From Sphingomonas ginkgonis (lineage in GTDB: Bacteria > Pseudomonadota > Alphaproteobacteria > Sphingomonadales > Sphingomonadaceae): a stretch of 64,000 nucleotides of DNA. Under the pieces are notes generated by a model. The model worked only from the letters and a program-made list of their open reading frames with translations, had not been told where the DNA came from and did no database searches. The stretch is from positions 242,501 through 306,500 of the forward strand of contig NZ_RWJF01000001.1 of assembly GCF_003970925.1 (NCBI RefSeq), given 5' to 3'. Both the position numbers and the translations under genes were made by a program. Positions 56,941 through 64,000 of this stretch are shown piece by piece; the first letter of the stretch is position 1, and every line of letters begins with the position of its first letter.

Positions 56941-57486
56941 TTACTTCGGCGCGAGCACCATCAGCATCTGACGACCTTCCATCCGTGGCCGGGCCTCAAT
57001 CTTGGCCAGCTCCGCGGTTTCGTCGGCAACGCGCTCCAGAACGGCCATGCCGAGCTGGCCATGCGCCATCTCGCGGCCGCGGAAGCGCATGGTGATCTTC
57101 ACCTTGTCGCCCTCGCCGAGGAACTCGACGACCTTCTTCATCTTGGTCTGATAGTCGTGGTCGTCGATGTTCGGACGCAGCTTGATCTCCTTGATCTCCT
57201 GCGTCTTCTGCTTCTTGCGCTGCTCGTTCGCCTTCTTCTGCGCCTCATATTTGAAGCGGCCGATGTCGAGGAACTTGGCAACGGGCGGATCGGCGTTGGG
57301 GGAGATCTCGACCAGGTCCAGGCCAACGCTGGCCGCCTGCTCGATCGCCTCGCGGGTATACATCACACCCAAATTCTCGCCGTTCTCGTCAATCACCCGA
57401 ACCTTGGGCGACTGGATGAACTCATTGAAACGCGGGCCGGTCATCGGCGGCGGGGACATCGGGCGGCGGGTCAGAGGCGGACGTAT
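56941..57486 (-). CDS. infC: Translation initiation factor IF-3, apparent ATA start
   Basis: About 181 residues. Prevents 50S joining and proofreads start codons. RFNEFIQSPKVRVIDENGEN, LGVMYTREAIEQAA, LVEISPNADPPVAKFLDIG and MRFRGREMAHGQLG identify IF-3. The first ATG (57459) gives MSPPPMTG, but the reading frame extends upstream to IRPPLTRRP, which I recall as the usual N-terminus in relatives. There ATA (57484-57486) is preceded by GGAGA at a 7-base spacing. Rare start codons at infC are a known autoregulation device in E. coli (AUU). Confidence 0.93.
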   Translation of the reverse strand: MRPPLTRRPMSPPPMTGPRFNEFIQSPKVRVIDENGENLGVMYTREAIEQAASVGLDLVEISPNADPPVAKFLDIGRFKYEAQKKANEQRKKQKTQEIKEIKLRPNIDDHDYQTKMKKVVEFLGEGDKVKITMRFRGREMAHGQLGMAVLERVADETAELAKIEARPRMEGRQMLMVLAPK

Positions 57487-57605
57487 GGCTGGGTCTCCGT
57501 TGAGAATGGACTTCTGTCGCTGCGAGCTAAGGACTCAACGCCCTCTTGAAAAGAGGCGCCGGGCTCATTCCCGTCGCTTTTGCGCCGCGCTGTGGCGGCG
57601 TGGCG

Positions 57606-58466
57606 TCAGTCGCGCGCCGCCAGGAAATCGCGCACGGCGGGGGCCAGATCCTCGCGCTCCATCGCCAGCGCGAGGGTCGCCAGCACATAGCCGGTGCGGT
57701 CACCGCAGTCGTGGCGGACGCTGTCGACCTGGACCGCGTGGAACGGTTGGCGGCCGATCAGCTTGGCCATCGCGTCGGTCAGCTGGATCTCGCCGCCGGC
57801 GCCCGGCTCCTGCGTGTTGAGCTCATCCATCACCTCCGGCTGGAGGATGTAGCGGCCGATCACGCCCAGCCGCGATGGCGCGACCTCCGGCTGCGGCTTC
57901 TCGACCAACCCGCGTACCTCGGTCAGCGCGCCGTCGTTCGCGCCCGGGGTGACGATCCCGTAGCTCGCGGTCTTGTCGGCGGCGACTTCCTCGGCGGCGA
58001 GCACGTTGCCGCCGACCCGGTTGTAGGCCTCGACCATCTGCTTGAGCGCGCCGGGCATCATCAGGTCGTCCGGCAGCAGCACTGCGAAGGGCTCGTCACC
58101 GACCACGTGGCGCGCGCACCAGACTGCGTGGCCGAGTCCCAGCGGCTGCTGCTGGCGAACGGTGATGAGGTCGCCGTAGGGGACCATCGAGGGCTGCAGC
58201 GGCGCGAGGCTCTTACCCTTGCCGGTCATCGTCGCCTCGAGCTCGAAGGCGCGATCGAAATAGTCGACCAGGCTCGACTTGCCGCGCCCGGTGACGAAGA
58301 TCAGCTGCTCGATCCCGGCCTCGCGCGCCTCGTCCACCGCATATTGGATGAGCGGCCGGTCGATGACTGTCAGCATCTCCTTCGGCATCGTCTTGGTCGC
58401 GGGGAGCAGGCGGGTGCCGAGGCCGGCGACAGGGAAAACGGCCTTGCGTACGGGTTTGATGCTCAT
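57606..58466 (-). CDS. galU: UTP-glucose-1-phosphate uridylyltransferase
   Basis: 286 residues. Makes UDP-glucose for exopolysaccharide and envelope sugars. VFPVAGLGTRLLPATKTMPKE is the nucleotide site; LIQYAVDEAREAGIEQLIF, GLGHAVWCARHVVG and VEKPQPEVAPSRLGVIGRYI complete the fold. ATG overlaps the lipoprotein stop by 4 bases. Confidence 0.96.
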   Translation of the reverse strand: MSIKPVRKAVFPVAGLGTRLLPATKTMPKEMLTVIDRPLIQYAVDEAREAGIEQLIFVTGRGKSSLVDYFDRAFELEATMTGKGKSLAPLQPSMVPYGDLITVRQQQPLGLGHAVWCARHVVGDEPFAVLLPDDLMMPGALKQMVEAYNRVGGNVLAAEEVAADKTASYGIVTPGANDGALTEVRGLVEKPQPEVAPSRLGVIGRYILQPEVMDELNTQEPGAGGEIQLTDAMAKLIGRQPFHAVQVDSVRHDCGDRTGYVLATLALAMEREDLAPAVRDFLAARD

Positions 58467-58780
58467 CGGGGGGTCACGGGTCCGGGATCGTCGGTGCTGG
58501 GCTGCACCTGGGTGGCGGTCTGCGGTTGGGGAGCGGCGCCCCCGTCCGGCGGCGGAAGGTCGAAGCGGTCGGCGCGGCGACGCTCGCCCACGCCTTCCAG
58601 CTCGTCGACGCGGTGCGGCCGCGCATACGGCGGCGCGGTCAGCAGGTCGGTCGGCGTCGGAGTGACGGTGGCGAACTTGGGCCGGACCGGAAGCGCATGG
58701 CCCGGCGCCGGCTGGAGATCATTGACCCGGCCACAGCCGGCGAGCGCAATCAGGGCAGCAGCGGGGAGGAGACGCTTCAT
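58463..58780 (-). CDS. Small lipoprotein of unknown function
   Basis: 105 residues. Lipobox LAGC in MKRLLPAAALIALAGCGRV. The rest is Pro-rich and mostly disordered (LLTAPPYARPHRVDELEG, DRFDLPPPDG). In sphingomonads a protein like this sits near lysA/argH; here it leads galU by a 4-base overlap. Function unknown. Confidence 0.82.
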   Translation of the reverse strand: MKRLLPAAALIALAGCGRVNDLQPAPGHALPVRPKFATVTPTPTDLLTAPPYARPHRVDELEGVGERRRADRFDLPPPDGGAAPQPQTATQVQPSTDDPGPVTPR

Positions 58781-58854
58781 CCGCGGCCCTGCTAAACGCT
58801 TTACCGCGCGCGCGCCAGCTTGCCGCTGCGCATCGCGCTTTCTATTTCAGCCGC

Positions 58855-59400
58855 ATGCGTCGCTTCGTCCTGCTCCTCGCCCTGCTCGCCTCGGCGTGTC
58901 AGCAGTCCTCCCCGGCCAACCGCCAGGACAATGCGCCGGCTGCATCGGCCCCGCGTACCGGCGCCAAGCTGGACCGCAGCCACGCCGGCGCCGCGCTGCC
59001 GGACCTCGTCATCAAGGATCCCGACGGGGAGGACATGTCGATGAGCGAGCTGGGCGGCAAGCCGGTGCTGGTCAACCTCTGGGCGACCTGGTGCGCGCCG
59101 TGCATCAAGGAGTTGCCGACCCTCGACGCGCTGGCGCGAGAGCCGGGGGCGCCAAGCGTGGTCGCGGTCAGCCAGGACATGGAACCGCAGCCGGTCGTCG
59201 CCGACTTCCTCGCCCGCAACCACATCGGCAAGCTCGAGGCCTATCAGGACAGCGAGAACCGGCTGATGGGTGAGCTCAAGGTGGAGGTCCTGCCGACCAC
59301 CATCCTCTATGATTCGACGGGCCGCGAAGTTTGGCGCTACACCGGCGAGAACGACTGGAAGAGCTCCGCTGCCAAGGCGCTGCTCGCCGAGGCGAAGTAG
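58855..59400 (+). CDS. TlpA-family thiol-disulfide oxidoreductase
   Basis: 181 residues. Signal peptide with possible lipobox LASAC (MRRFVLLLALLASACQQS). Thioredoxin active site WATWCAPCIKELP and cis-Pro region VLPTTILYD. Likely reduces disulfides in periplasmic or cytochrome c maturation targets. Divergent from the lipoprotein-galU pair. Confidence 0.92.
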   Translation: MRRFVLLLALLASACQQSSPANRQDNAPAASAPRTGAKLDRSHAGAALPDLVIKDPDGEDMSMSELGGKPVLVNLWATWCAPCIKELPTLDALAREPGAPSVVAVSQDMEPQPVVADFLARNHIGKLEAYQDSENRLMGELKVEVLPTTILYDSTGREVWRYTGENDWKSSAAKALLAEAK

Positions 59401-59732
59401 GAAGCGCCAGAGGACTGGTTCTGCTCGGCGGTTCGAACCTTTCCCAAGCCCGGTTCGGAGCTCAGTGACCAGCCGAGATGGTTTGCGAAAGCTGATCCTG
59501 ACGCGTGGTCGGCGTCCCAGACGCGCCCCGGCGCGAGCCCAATTTACCCGCCTGAACAATAGGATTGCGCCTGCTTCGCTGACCGGTTGGCGGCGTCCGC
59601 AGGCTCTTTCTCATCGCCGGTCGGTCTTGCGAAACCATCGTCCGGCAGTGTGACCTTTGGAACCTTTCGCGTGCTTTCGCGGCTCTTTTACCGCGAATAG
59701 AGCGTCTTGCCTCACCCGCAATGAGCCTCCGC
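59401..59732. other. 332-base stretch without a gene
   Basis: No supported reading frame. It contains the palindrome GGTTCGAACC (59430-59439), GGAACCTTTCG and TTTCGCG repeats near 59660-59682, and an inverted repeat TTCGCGG-N8-CCGCGAA (59676-59697). It may hold 3' ends of TlpA and dapD messages or a small RNA. Confidence 0.6.
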
Positions 59733-60554
59733 TCAGTCGCGAAGCAGCTCGTTGATGCTCGTCTTGGACCGGGTCCGCTCGTCGACCCTCTTGACGATCA
59801 CCGCGCAGGCGAGGCTCGGGCCGCCGTCCTTGCCGGGAAGGCTGCCCGGCACCACGACCGAATAGGCCGGCACGCGGCCGTACATTACCTCGCCGCTCGC
59901 CCGGTCGACGATCTTGGTCGAGGCGCCGAGGAACACGCCCATCGACAGGACCGAGCCGCGTTCCACGACCACGCCCTCGGCCACTTCCGAGCGAGCGCCG
60001 ACGAAGCAATCGTCCTCGATGATCACCGGGCCGGCCTGGAGCGGCTCGAGCACGCCGCCGATCCCGGCGCCGCCGCTGATATGCACGTTGCGGCCGATCT
60101 GCGCGCAGCTGCCCACGGTCGCCCAGGTGTCGACCATCGTCCCCTCACCGACGTGCGCGCCGAGATTGACGAAGCTCGGCATCAGCACCGCGCCGGGCGC
60201 GATGAAGGCGCCGCGACGGACGATCGCGCCGGGTACCGCGCGGAAGGCGGCCGCCTTGAACTCCGCGTCGCCCCATCCGGCGAACTTGGACGGCACCTTG
60301 TCCCACCAGTGGGCGCCGCCCGGACCACCGGCGATCGCCTCCATCGGGTTGAGTCGGAACGACAGCAGCACCGCCTTCTTGAGCCACTGGTTGACGGTCC
60401 AGCCGTCCGCGCCCGGCTCGGCGACCCGCGCCGCGCCGGAATCAAGCAGGGCGAGCGCTTGGTCGACCGCCGCGCGAACGTCCCCGCGGGTTTCGACCCC
60501 CACCGTGTCGCGCGTTTCCCACGCGGCCTCAATCGTGGCTTGCAGGTCGGTCAT
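59733..60554 (-). CDS. dapD: Tetrahydrodipicolinate N-succinyltransferase
   Basis: 273 residues. Succinyl branch of lysine/diaminopimelate synthesis. Left-handed beta-helix hexapeptide repeats ([50 protein letters not shown] [10 protein letters not shown]). ATG overlaps the HAD phosphatase stop by 4 bases. Its partner lysA is at 24.5 kb. Confidence 0.96.
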   Translation of the reverse strand: MTDLQATIEAAWETRDTVGVETRGDVRAAVDQALALLDSGAARVAEPGADGWTVNQWLKKAVLLSFRLNPMEAIAGGPGGAHWWDKVPSKFAGWGDAEFKAAAFRAVPGAIVRRGAFIAPGAVLMPSFVNLGAHVGEGTMVDTWATVGSCAQIGRNVHISGGAGIGGVLEPLQAGPVIIEDDCFVGARSEVAEGVVVERGSVLSMGVFLGASTKIVDRASGEVMYGRVPAYSVVVPGSLPGKDGGPSLACAVIVKRVDERTRSKTSINELLRD

Positions 60555-61222
60555 TCCTCTTCCCCCAGGATGGACGCGAGCCAGTCGCCCACGTCGCTGA
60601 TCTCATGGTCGATGAACCCGCCGCCGGCGAGATGGTCGCCATGTTCCGAACCGTTGTTCACCCACACGGTAGTCATGCCCATCGCCTTGGCGGGCTCAAG
60701 ATTGCGGGCCATGTCCTCGACCAATACTGCCGCGTCCGGCTCGATCCCGAAGCGCTCGACCAGCAATCGGTAGCCATGCGCGTCGGGCTTGGGGAGGTAG
60801 CTGCAGGCGTGAATGTCGACCAGCCCATGGAAATGGTCGCCGATGCCGATCGCCCGGAGCACGCGCTCGGCATAGCTCTGGTTGCCGTTGGTGAAGACGA
60901 AGCGGCGCCCGGGCAGCGCCTCGAGTGCTCTGGCCAGCCGCTCGTCATGAGCGACCCGGTCGAGCGCAATGTCGTGGACGTCGTCGAGAAAGTGGTGCGG
61001 GTCGACGTCATGATGGCGGATGAGACCTGCCAGTGTGGTGCCATGCTCGCGGAAATACTGCTTCTGAACCGAGCGTGCCTGCTCGGGCGCGCAGTCCAGG
61101 AGTCGCTGGACATAGGCGCTCATCCGCTCGTCGATGAGGTCGAACAGCCGCGTGCTCGCCGGGTAGAGCGTGTTGTCGAGATCGAAGATCCAGTCGCGGA
61201 TATGGGCGAAACGGGGGTCCAT
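60551..61222 (-). CDS. HAD-family hydrolase, pyrimidine 5'-nucleotidase type
   Basis: 223 residues. HAD motif I in [20 protein letters not shown], motif II near [15 protein letters not shown], and motif IV-like [15 protein letters not shown]. The DxDNTLYP start fits the SDT1-like pyrimidine 5'-nucleotidase group. Upstream partner of dapD. The substrate is unproven. Confidence 0.88.
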   Translation of the reverse strand: MDPRFAHIRDWIFDLDNTLYPASTRLFDLIDERMSAYVQRLLDCAPEQARSVQKQYFREHGTTLAGLIRHHDVDPHHFLDDVHDIALDRVAHDERLARALEALPGRRFVFTNGNQSYAERVLRAIGIGDHFHGLVDIHACSYLPKPDAHGYRLLVERFGIEPDAAVLVEDMARNLEPAKAMGMTTVWVNNGSEHGDHLAGGGFIDHEISDVGDWLASILGEEE

Positions 61223-61273
61223 TGGCCGCCGGCCGTAGACGCAAAGACGGCTTCAGCAAATCGAAAGCTTTCG

Positions 61274-61281
61274 TTAACCAT
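61274..61281 (+). promoter_or_regulatory. CtrA half-site-like motif upstream of the autotransporter protease
   Basis: TTAACCAT, 58 bases before the ATG of the protease gene. Same 8-mer as upstream of the TIR gene. Confidence 0.35.
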
Positions 61282-61338
61282 ATGGATGCAGTTTTATCGT
61301 TGTGGGACAGCTGTTTGCGTAGTGGAAGGGGTGGGGTG

Positions 61339-63684
61339 ATGATGAGACGGTTCCTGGGCTCGAGCGCGTGCGCGCTGGTTCTCGGCCTGTCGGCCTGCGG
61401 CGGCGGAGGCGGTGGCGGCGTGAGCCCGATCCCGATTCCGCCGGCAACGCCGACCCCGACGCCGACGCCTACCCCCACTCCGACTCCGACGCCCACTCCG
61501 ACTCCGACACCCACCCCCACTCCGACGCCAACCACGACCAACTACAACACGCAGGAATATCAGGTCTCCAACGCTGCGGTCGCCGCCAATGCGCTGACCG
61601 CCTACAACGCCGGCGCGACCGGCAGTGGAATCAAGGTCGGCGTCGTCGACAGCGGCGTGAACTCCTCGCTGGCCGAGTTCACCGGACGCATCGATCCCAA
61701 TAGCCGCGACATCGCCGGCACTCGCGGGATGGGCGACGAGGGTGGTCACGGCACGGCGGTGTCGGGGATCATCGCCGCCAATCGCAACGGCGTGGGCTCG
61801 GAAGGCATCGCGTTCGACTCGACCGTCTTCATGGCCCGTGCCGACACGCCCGGAAGTTGCACCACGACCGGCGACGACGGCGGCTGCAAGTTCAACGACA
61901 ACAACATCGCCGCCGGCATCGACGCGGCGCGGCAGGCCGGAGCGCGCATCGTCAACCTGTCGCTGGGCGGCAGTTCACCCAGCTCGATCCTGCTGGTGGC
62001 GATGCAGCGGGCGGTGAGCGCCGGGATGCTGATCGTCATCTCCGCCGGCAACGATGGCGAGACATCGAAGGGCGACAACCCCGATCCGTTCGCCGGCCTG
62101 CCCGCGTCGCAGTTCCCGAACAACGTCATCATCGCCGGCTCGGTCGGCGACTGGACCGACTCGAGCCAGACGGCGGTCACCCTCGACGTCCTCTCCTCCT
62201 TCTCGAACAAGGCCGGCAACGGCGCTGCCAACTATCTCGCGGCGCGCGGCTTCCGCGACCGAACGGTGGATGAGAACGGCACGGCGACCCTTTGGACCGG
62301 CACCAGCTTTTCCGCCCCGACCATCGCCGGCGCTGCGGCGCTGCTGATGCAGGCCTTTCCCAATCTCACCGCGTCGCAGGTGATCAAGCTGCTGTTCCAG
62401 ACCGCCGACGACCTCGGCGCGCCGGGAGTCGATCCGGTGTTCGGCCAGGGGCGCCTCGATCTCACCAACGCTTTCAAGCCGCAGGGCTCGACGAGTCTCG
62501 CCGGAACCACCGTGACGGTCTCGACGACGAGCGGCACCGGCGACCTGCCGGCGGCGGCGGGTAATCCCGCGCAGAGCGGCAAGGCGCTCGGCGTCGTCAT
62601 CCTCGACGGCTATTCCCGGGCCTACGCAATGGACCTCATGTCCACGCTGCGGACCGCGAGGCTCGACCAGCCGCTCGAACAGGCTCTGTCTGGCTTCGCC
62701 CGCATTTCCGCCGCGTCCGCCGGCCCGATCTCGGTGGCGATGACCGTCACGGACCACCGCGGCCTTCACGGAGAGCACGGCTTCGCGCTGGAAAAGATGG
62801 GGATCGGGCCAGAGGACGCGCGCCGCGCCCGGCTGGTCGCTGGATCGATGGTCGCGCAGATCGATCCCAGGACTGCAGTAGCGATGGGCTTTTCGGAAGG
62901 CGCCAAGGCGCTCGAGCGGCAACTCAGCGGACACGGCGCCGGCGCCTTTCTCGTCGCCCGCGACATCGCCGGCGATCCCGGCTTCACGGCGCGCCATGGC
63001 GCAAGCCTCGCCTTCCGCCATGGCCTGGGCTTCGCCAACCTCACCGTTGCCGGCGAGAAGGGCGAAGTCTGGCAGCGCATCCAGACCAACACCACGCCGC
63101 GGCCCTACAACTGGACCAGCGTCGGTCTCGACCGCCAGGTCGGCCGCAACTGGCTGTCGGCCAGCGTCGGTCGCCTCGCCGAGCGGGACACGCTGCTCGG
63201 CGGCCAGCTCGGGGCGGCATTCGGCGGCGGCGGTTCGGACAGCCTGTTCCTCGACCTTCAGGCCGAACATGATTTCGGACGCGGCTTCAGCGCTAGCCTG
63301 CTCGCCCGGCGCGGCTGGACGAGCTTCGCCGGCGGCCGGTTCCGCACCGGCGCCTACAGTTTGGACCTAGCCAAGGTGCGGCTGTTCACCGCCCGCGACC
63401 GGCTCGGCCTGCGGATCGCCCAGCCGCTACGGATTGAGAGCGGCGGTATCTCCATGTTCCTGCCGACTTCTTATGACTATGCGACCGGGACGGCGACCCA
63501 AACGCTCACCACTTATTCGCTCACGCCCGCCGGGCGCGAGATCGATGCGGAGCTGAGCTATGGTCGCGGTCTTTGGCGGACCGGCTGGATTGGTGCCAAT
63601 CTGTTCGCGCGCCGGAACCCAGGTCATTTCGCAACGCTCGGACCCGATCTCGGCGCGGCAGCGCGGTTCAGCGTCGGCTTCTAG
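61339..63684 (+). CDS. Lipoprotein subtilisin-like autotransporter protease (S8)
   Basis: 781 residues. A signal peptide with lipobox LSAC (CALVLGLSACGGGG) precedes a Thr-Pro repeat linker and an S8 domain with catalytic Asp104 (VGVVDSGVN), His137 (GGHGTAVSG) and Ser323 (GTSFSAPTIAG). A linker region leads to a C-terminal outer-membrane barrel ending in Phe (ARFSVGF). The arrangement recalls the NalP and SphB1 surface protease lipoproteins of other proteobacteria, which cut other surface proteins. GGAAGGGG lies upstream of the ATG pair. Confidence 0.9.
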   Translation: MMRRFLGSSACALVLGLSACGGGGGGGVSPIPIPPATPTPTPTPTPTPTPTPTPTPTPTPTPTPTTTNYNTQEYQVSNAAVAANALTAYNAGATGSGIKVGVVDSGVNSSLAEFTGRIDPNSRDIAGTRGMGDEGGHGTAVSGIIAANRNGVGSEGIAFDSTVFMARADTPGSCTTTGDDGGCKFNDNNIAAGIDAARQAGARIVNLSLGGSSPSSILLVAMQRAVSAGMLIVISAGNDGETSKGDNPDPFAGLPASQFPNNVIIAGSVGDWTDSSQTAVTLDVLSSFSNKAGNGAANYLAARGFRDRTVDENGTATLWTGTSFSAPTIAGAAALLMQAFPNLTASQVIKLLFQTADDLGAPGVDPVFGQGRLDLTNAFKPQGSTSLAGTTVTVSTTSGTGDLPAAAGNPAQSGKALGVVILDGYSRAYAMDLMSTLRTARLDQPLEQALSGFARISAASAGPISVAMTVTDHRGLHGEHGFALEKMGIGPEDARRARLVAGSMVAQIDPRTAVAMGFSEGAKALERQLSGHGAGAFLVARDIAGDPGFTARHGASLAFRHGLGFANLTVAGEKGEVWQRIQTNTTPRPYNWTSVGLDRQVGRNWLSASVGRLAERDTLLGGQLGAAFGGGGSDSLFLDLQAEHDFGRGFSASLLARRGWTSFAGGRFRTGAYSLDLAKVRLFTARDRLGLRIAQPLRIESGGISMFLPTSYDYATGTATQTLTTYSLTPAGREIDAELSYGRGLWRTGWIGANLFARRNPGHFATLGPDLGAAARFSVGF
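61450..61533 (+). repeat. Fourteen Pro-Thr codon pairs (CCNACN hexanucleotide repeat)
   Basis: Tandem six-base units encode a (PT)14 linker just after the lipobox region of the autotransporter. Within it cccactccgactccgac is duplicated (61474 and 61492). Such repeats can change copy number by slippage, in whole codons, so the frame stays open. Confidence 0.9.
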
Positions 63685-63719
63685 CTGCTAGCGCTGCCGG
63701 TGCTGGTCGAAGCCGACCT

Positions 63720-63893
63720 TCACCGGCACCAATGGTAGACGGCCCTGTAGCCCTCCGCCGGCGGCAGCCGGTCGAGCTGGTGGAGGAGCGGCGCTCCGAC
63801 CTGCTTGGCTTCCCGCGCAATCAGCGGAGCGCAGCGGGGATCGACGTCGAGCGGAGTAGTAACGGCAGCGGCTGCGAACAGCAGGACAAGCAT
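63720..63893 (-). CDS. Small exported protein, 57 residues
   Basis: MLVLLFAAAAVTTPLDVDPR..., ending AVYHWCR. Hydrophobic start of about 12 residues, then a mixed, slightly charged sequence with two cysteines (CAPLIAREAKQ and HWC). AGGAGAG lies about 6 bases before the ATG, strong for this genome. No recognised family. It is short, so the call rests on the ribosome site and the signal-like start. Confidence 0.6.
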   Translation of the reverse strand: MLVLLFAAAAVTTPLDVDPRCAPLIAREAKQVGAPLLHQLDRLPPAEGYRAVYHWCR

Positions 63894-63934
63894 GGCGACT
63901 CTCCTAAGGAAGACGCCGGTCTACGCTCTTCCGC

Positions 63935-64000
63935 TCAGACGGTGAAGCTCTCGCCGCAGCCGCAGCTGCCCTTGGCGTTGGGATTGTCGAACACGAAGCC
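63935..64000 (-). CDS. erpA: C-terminus of an A-type iron-sulfur carrier (IscA/ErpA family), cut by the window edge
   Basis: Only the last 21 residues are present: GFVFDNPNAKGSCGCGESFTV, with the CGC of the CxC cluster ligands. It lies 41 bases upstream of the start of the 57-residue gene on the same strand. ErpA/IscA proteins pass Fe-S clusters to target enzymes such as IspG. The exact paralogue cannot be decided from this fragment. Confidence 0.85.
   Translation of the reverse strand, partial: GFVFDNPNAKGSCGCGESFTV

Noticed and set aside
59421..59445. T-loop-like GGTTCGAACC suggesting a tRNA remnant
   Set aside because: The bases flanking the TTCGAAC loop cannot form a T-stem, and no acceptor or anticodon arm is visible.
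61008..61541. Gly-Val repeat protein on the minus strand
   Set aside because: It is the reverse of the Pro-Thr repeat linker of the autotransporter protease and overlaps the HAD gene.
1..64000. Mobile elements, CRISPR arrays, rRNA or tRNA genes
   Set aside because: No transposase or integrase frame, no regular direct-repeat arrays with spacers, and no clover-leaf-like sequence was recognised by reading. A dedicated scan would be decisive.

Overview
The window is a high-GC chromosomal segment from an alphaproteobacterium, most likely a member of the Sphingomonadales (Sphingomonas-like). The signs are three TonB-dependent receptors, a DUF4167 RNA-binding-type protein, a CarD-family regulator, a bacterial CDC48-type AAA ATPase, DUF1489 and retropepsin-like proteins, the maeB/mutS-glnD arrangement, and two TTAACCAT motifs matching the CtrA half-site known from Caulobacter. 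It is gene-dense and almost entirely housekeeping. I see no tRNA, rRNA, insertion sequence, prophage or CRISPR array. Long open frames opposite real genes are high-GC shadows and were discarded.

Region by region. 0.2-2.8 kb holds a TonB-dependent receptor. 2.9-7.1 kb is a minus-strand translation operon, hisS-prfA-prmC-DUF4167. 7.1-9.6 kb is an M61 peptidase overlapping inorganic pyrophosphatase. 9.7-12.2 kb holds a second receptor with a glycine-rich segment. 12.3-17.6 kb carries an exported amidase, an SMR exporter, two other membrane proteins, a retropepsin-like protein and ispG. 17.7-20.9 kb is the most unusual part: a membrane-anchored TIR-TPR protein followed by two small proteins that appear related to each other. 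20.9-25.8 kb runs on the plus strand through S1/P1 nuclease, OsmC, nhaA, a deacetylase and lysA. 25.8-30 kb is a minus-strand operon sucC-NTF2-etfB-etfA-phosphoesterase. 30-37 kb contains dinB, carD, two tandem GIN-domain proteins, DUF1489-mgtE, cyclophilin, an SDR and a small secreted protein.

37.2-43.7 kb contains CDC48, an MFS transporter, a methyltransferase, a phospholipase-D-family protein, rpoZ and an HxlR regulator. 43.9-53.7 kb contains the stringent-response RSH enzyme, malic enzyme, mutS and glnD. 53.8-58.8 kb contains a third receptor with a proline-rich C-terminal tail, infC (apparently starting at ATA), galU and a lipoprotein. 58.9-64 kb contains a TlpA thioredoxin, dapD, a HAD phosphatase, a lipoprotein subtilisin autotransporter, a small exported protein, and the 3' end of an A-type iron-sulfur carrier gene.

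Themes. Central metabolism and regulation (succinyl-CoA ligase, electron transfer flavoprotein, malic enzyme, PII control, ppGpp) sit beside cell-envelope genes (receptors, autotransporter, efflux, phospholipid enzymes). Lysine/diaminopimelate synthesis is represented by lysA and dapD far apart. Two mRNA leaders (nhaA and the third receptor) have perfect inverted repeats that cover the start codon or Shine-Dalgarno region. Six of about fourteen convergent gene pairs overlap by exactly the palindrome CTAG.
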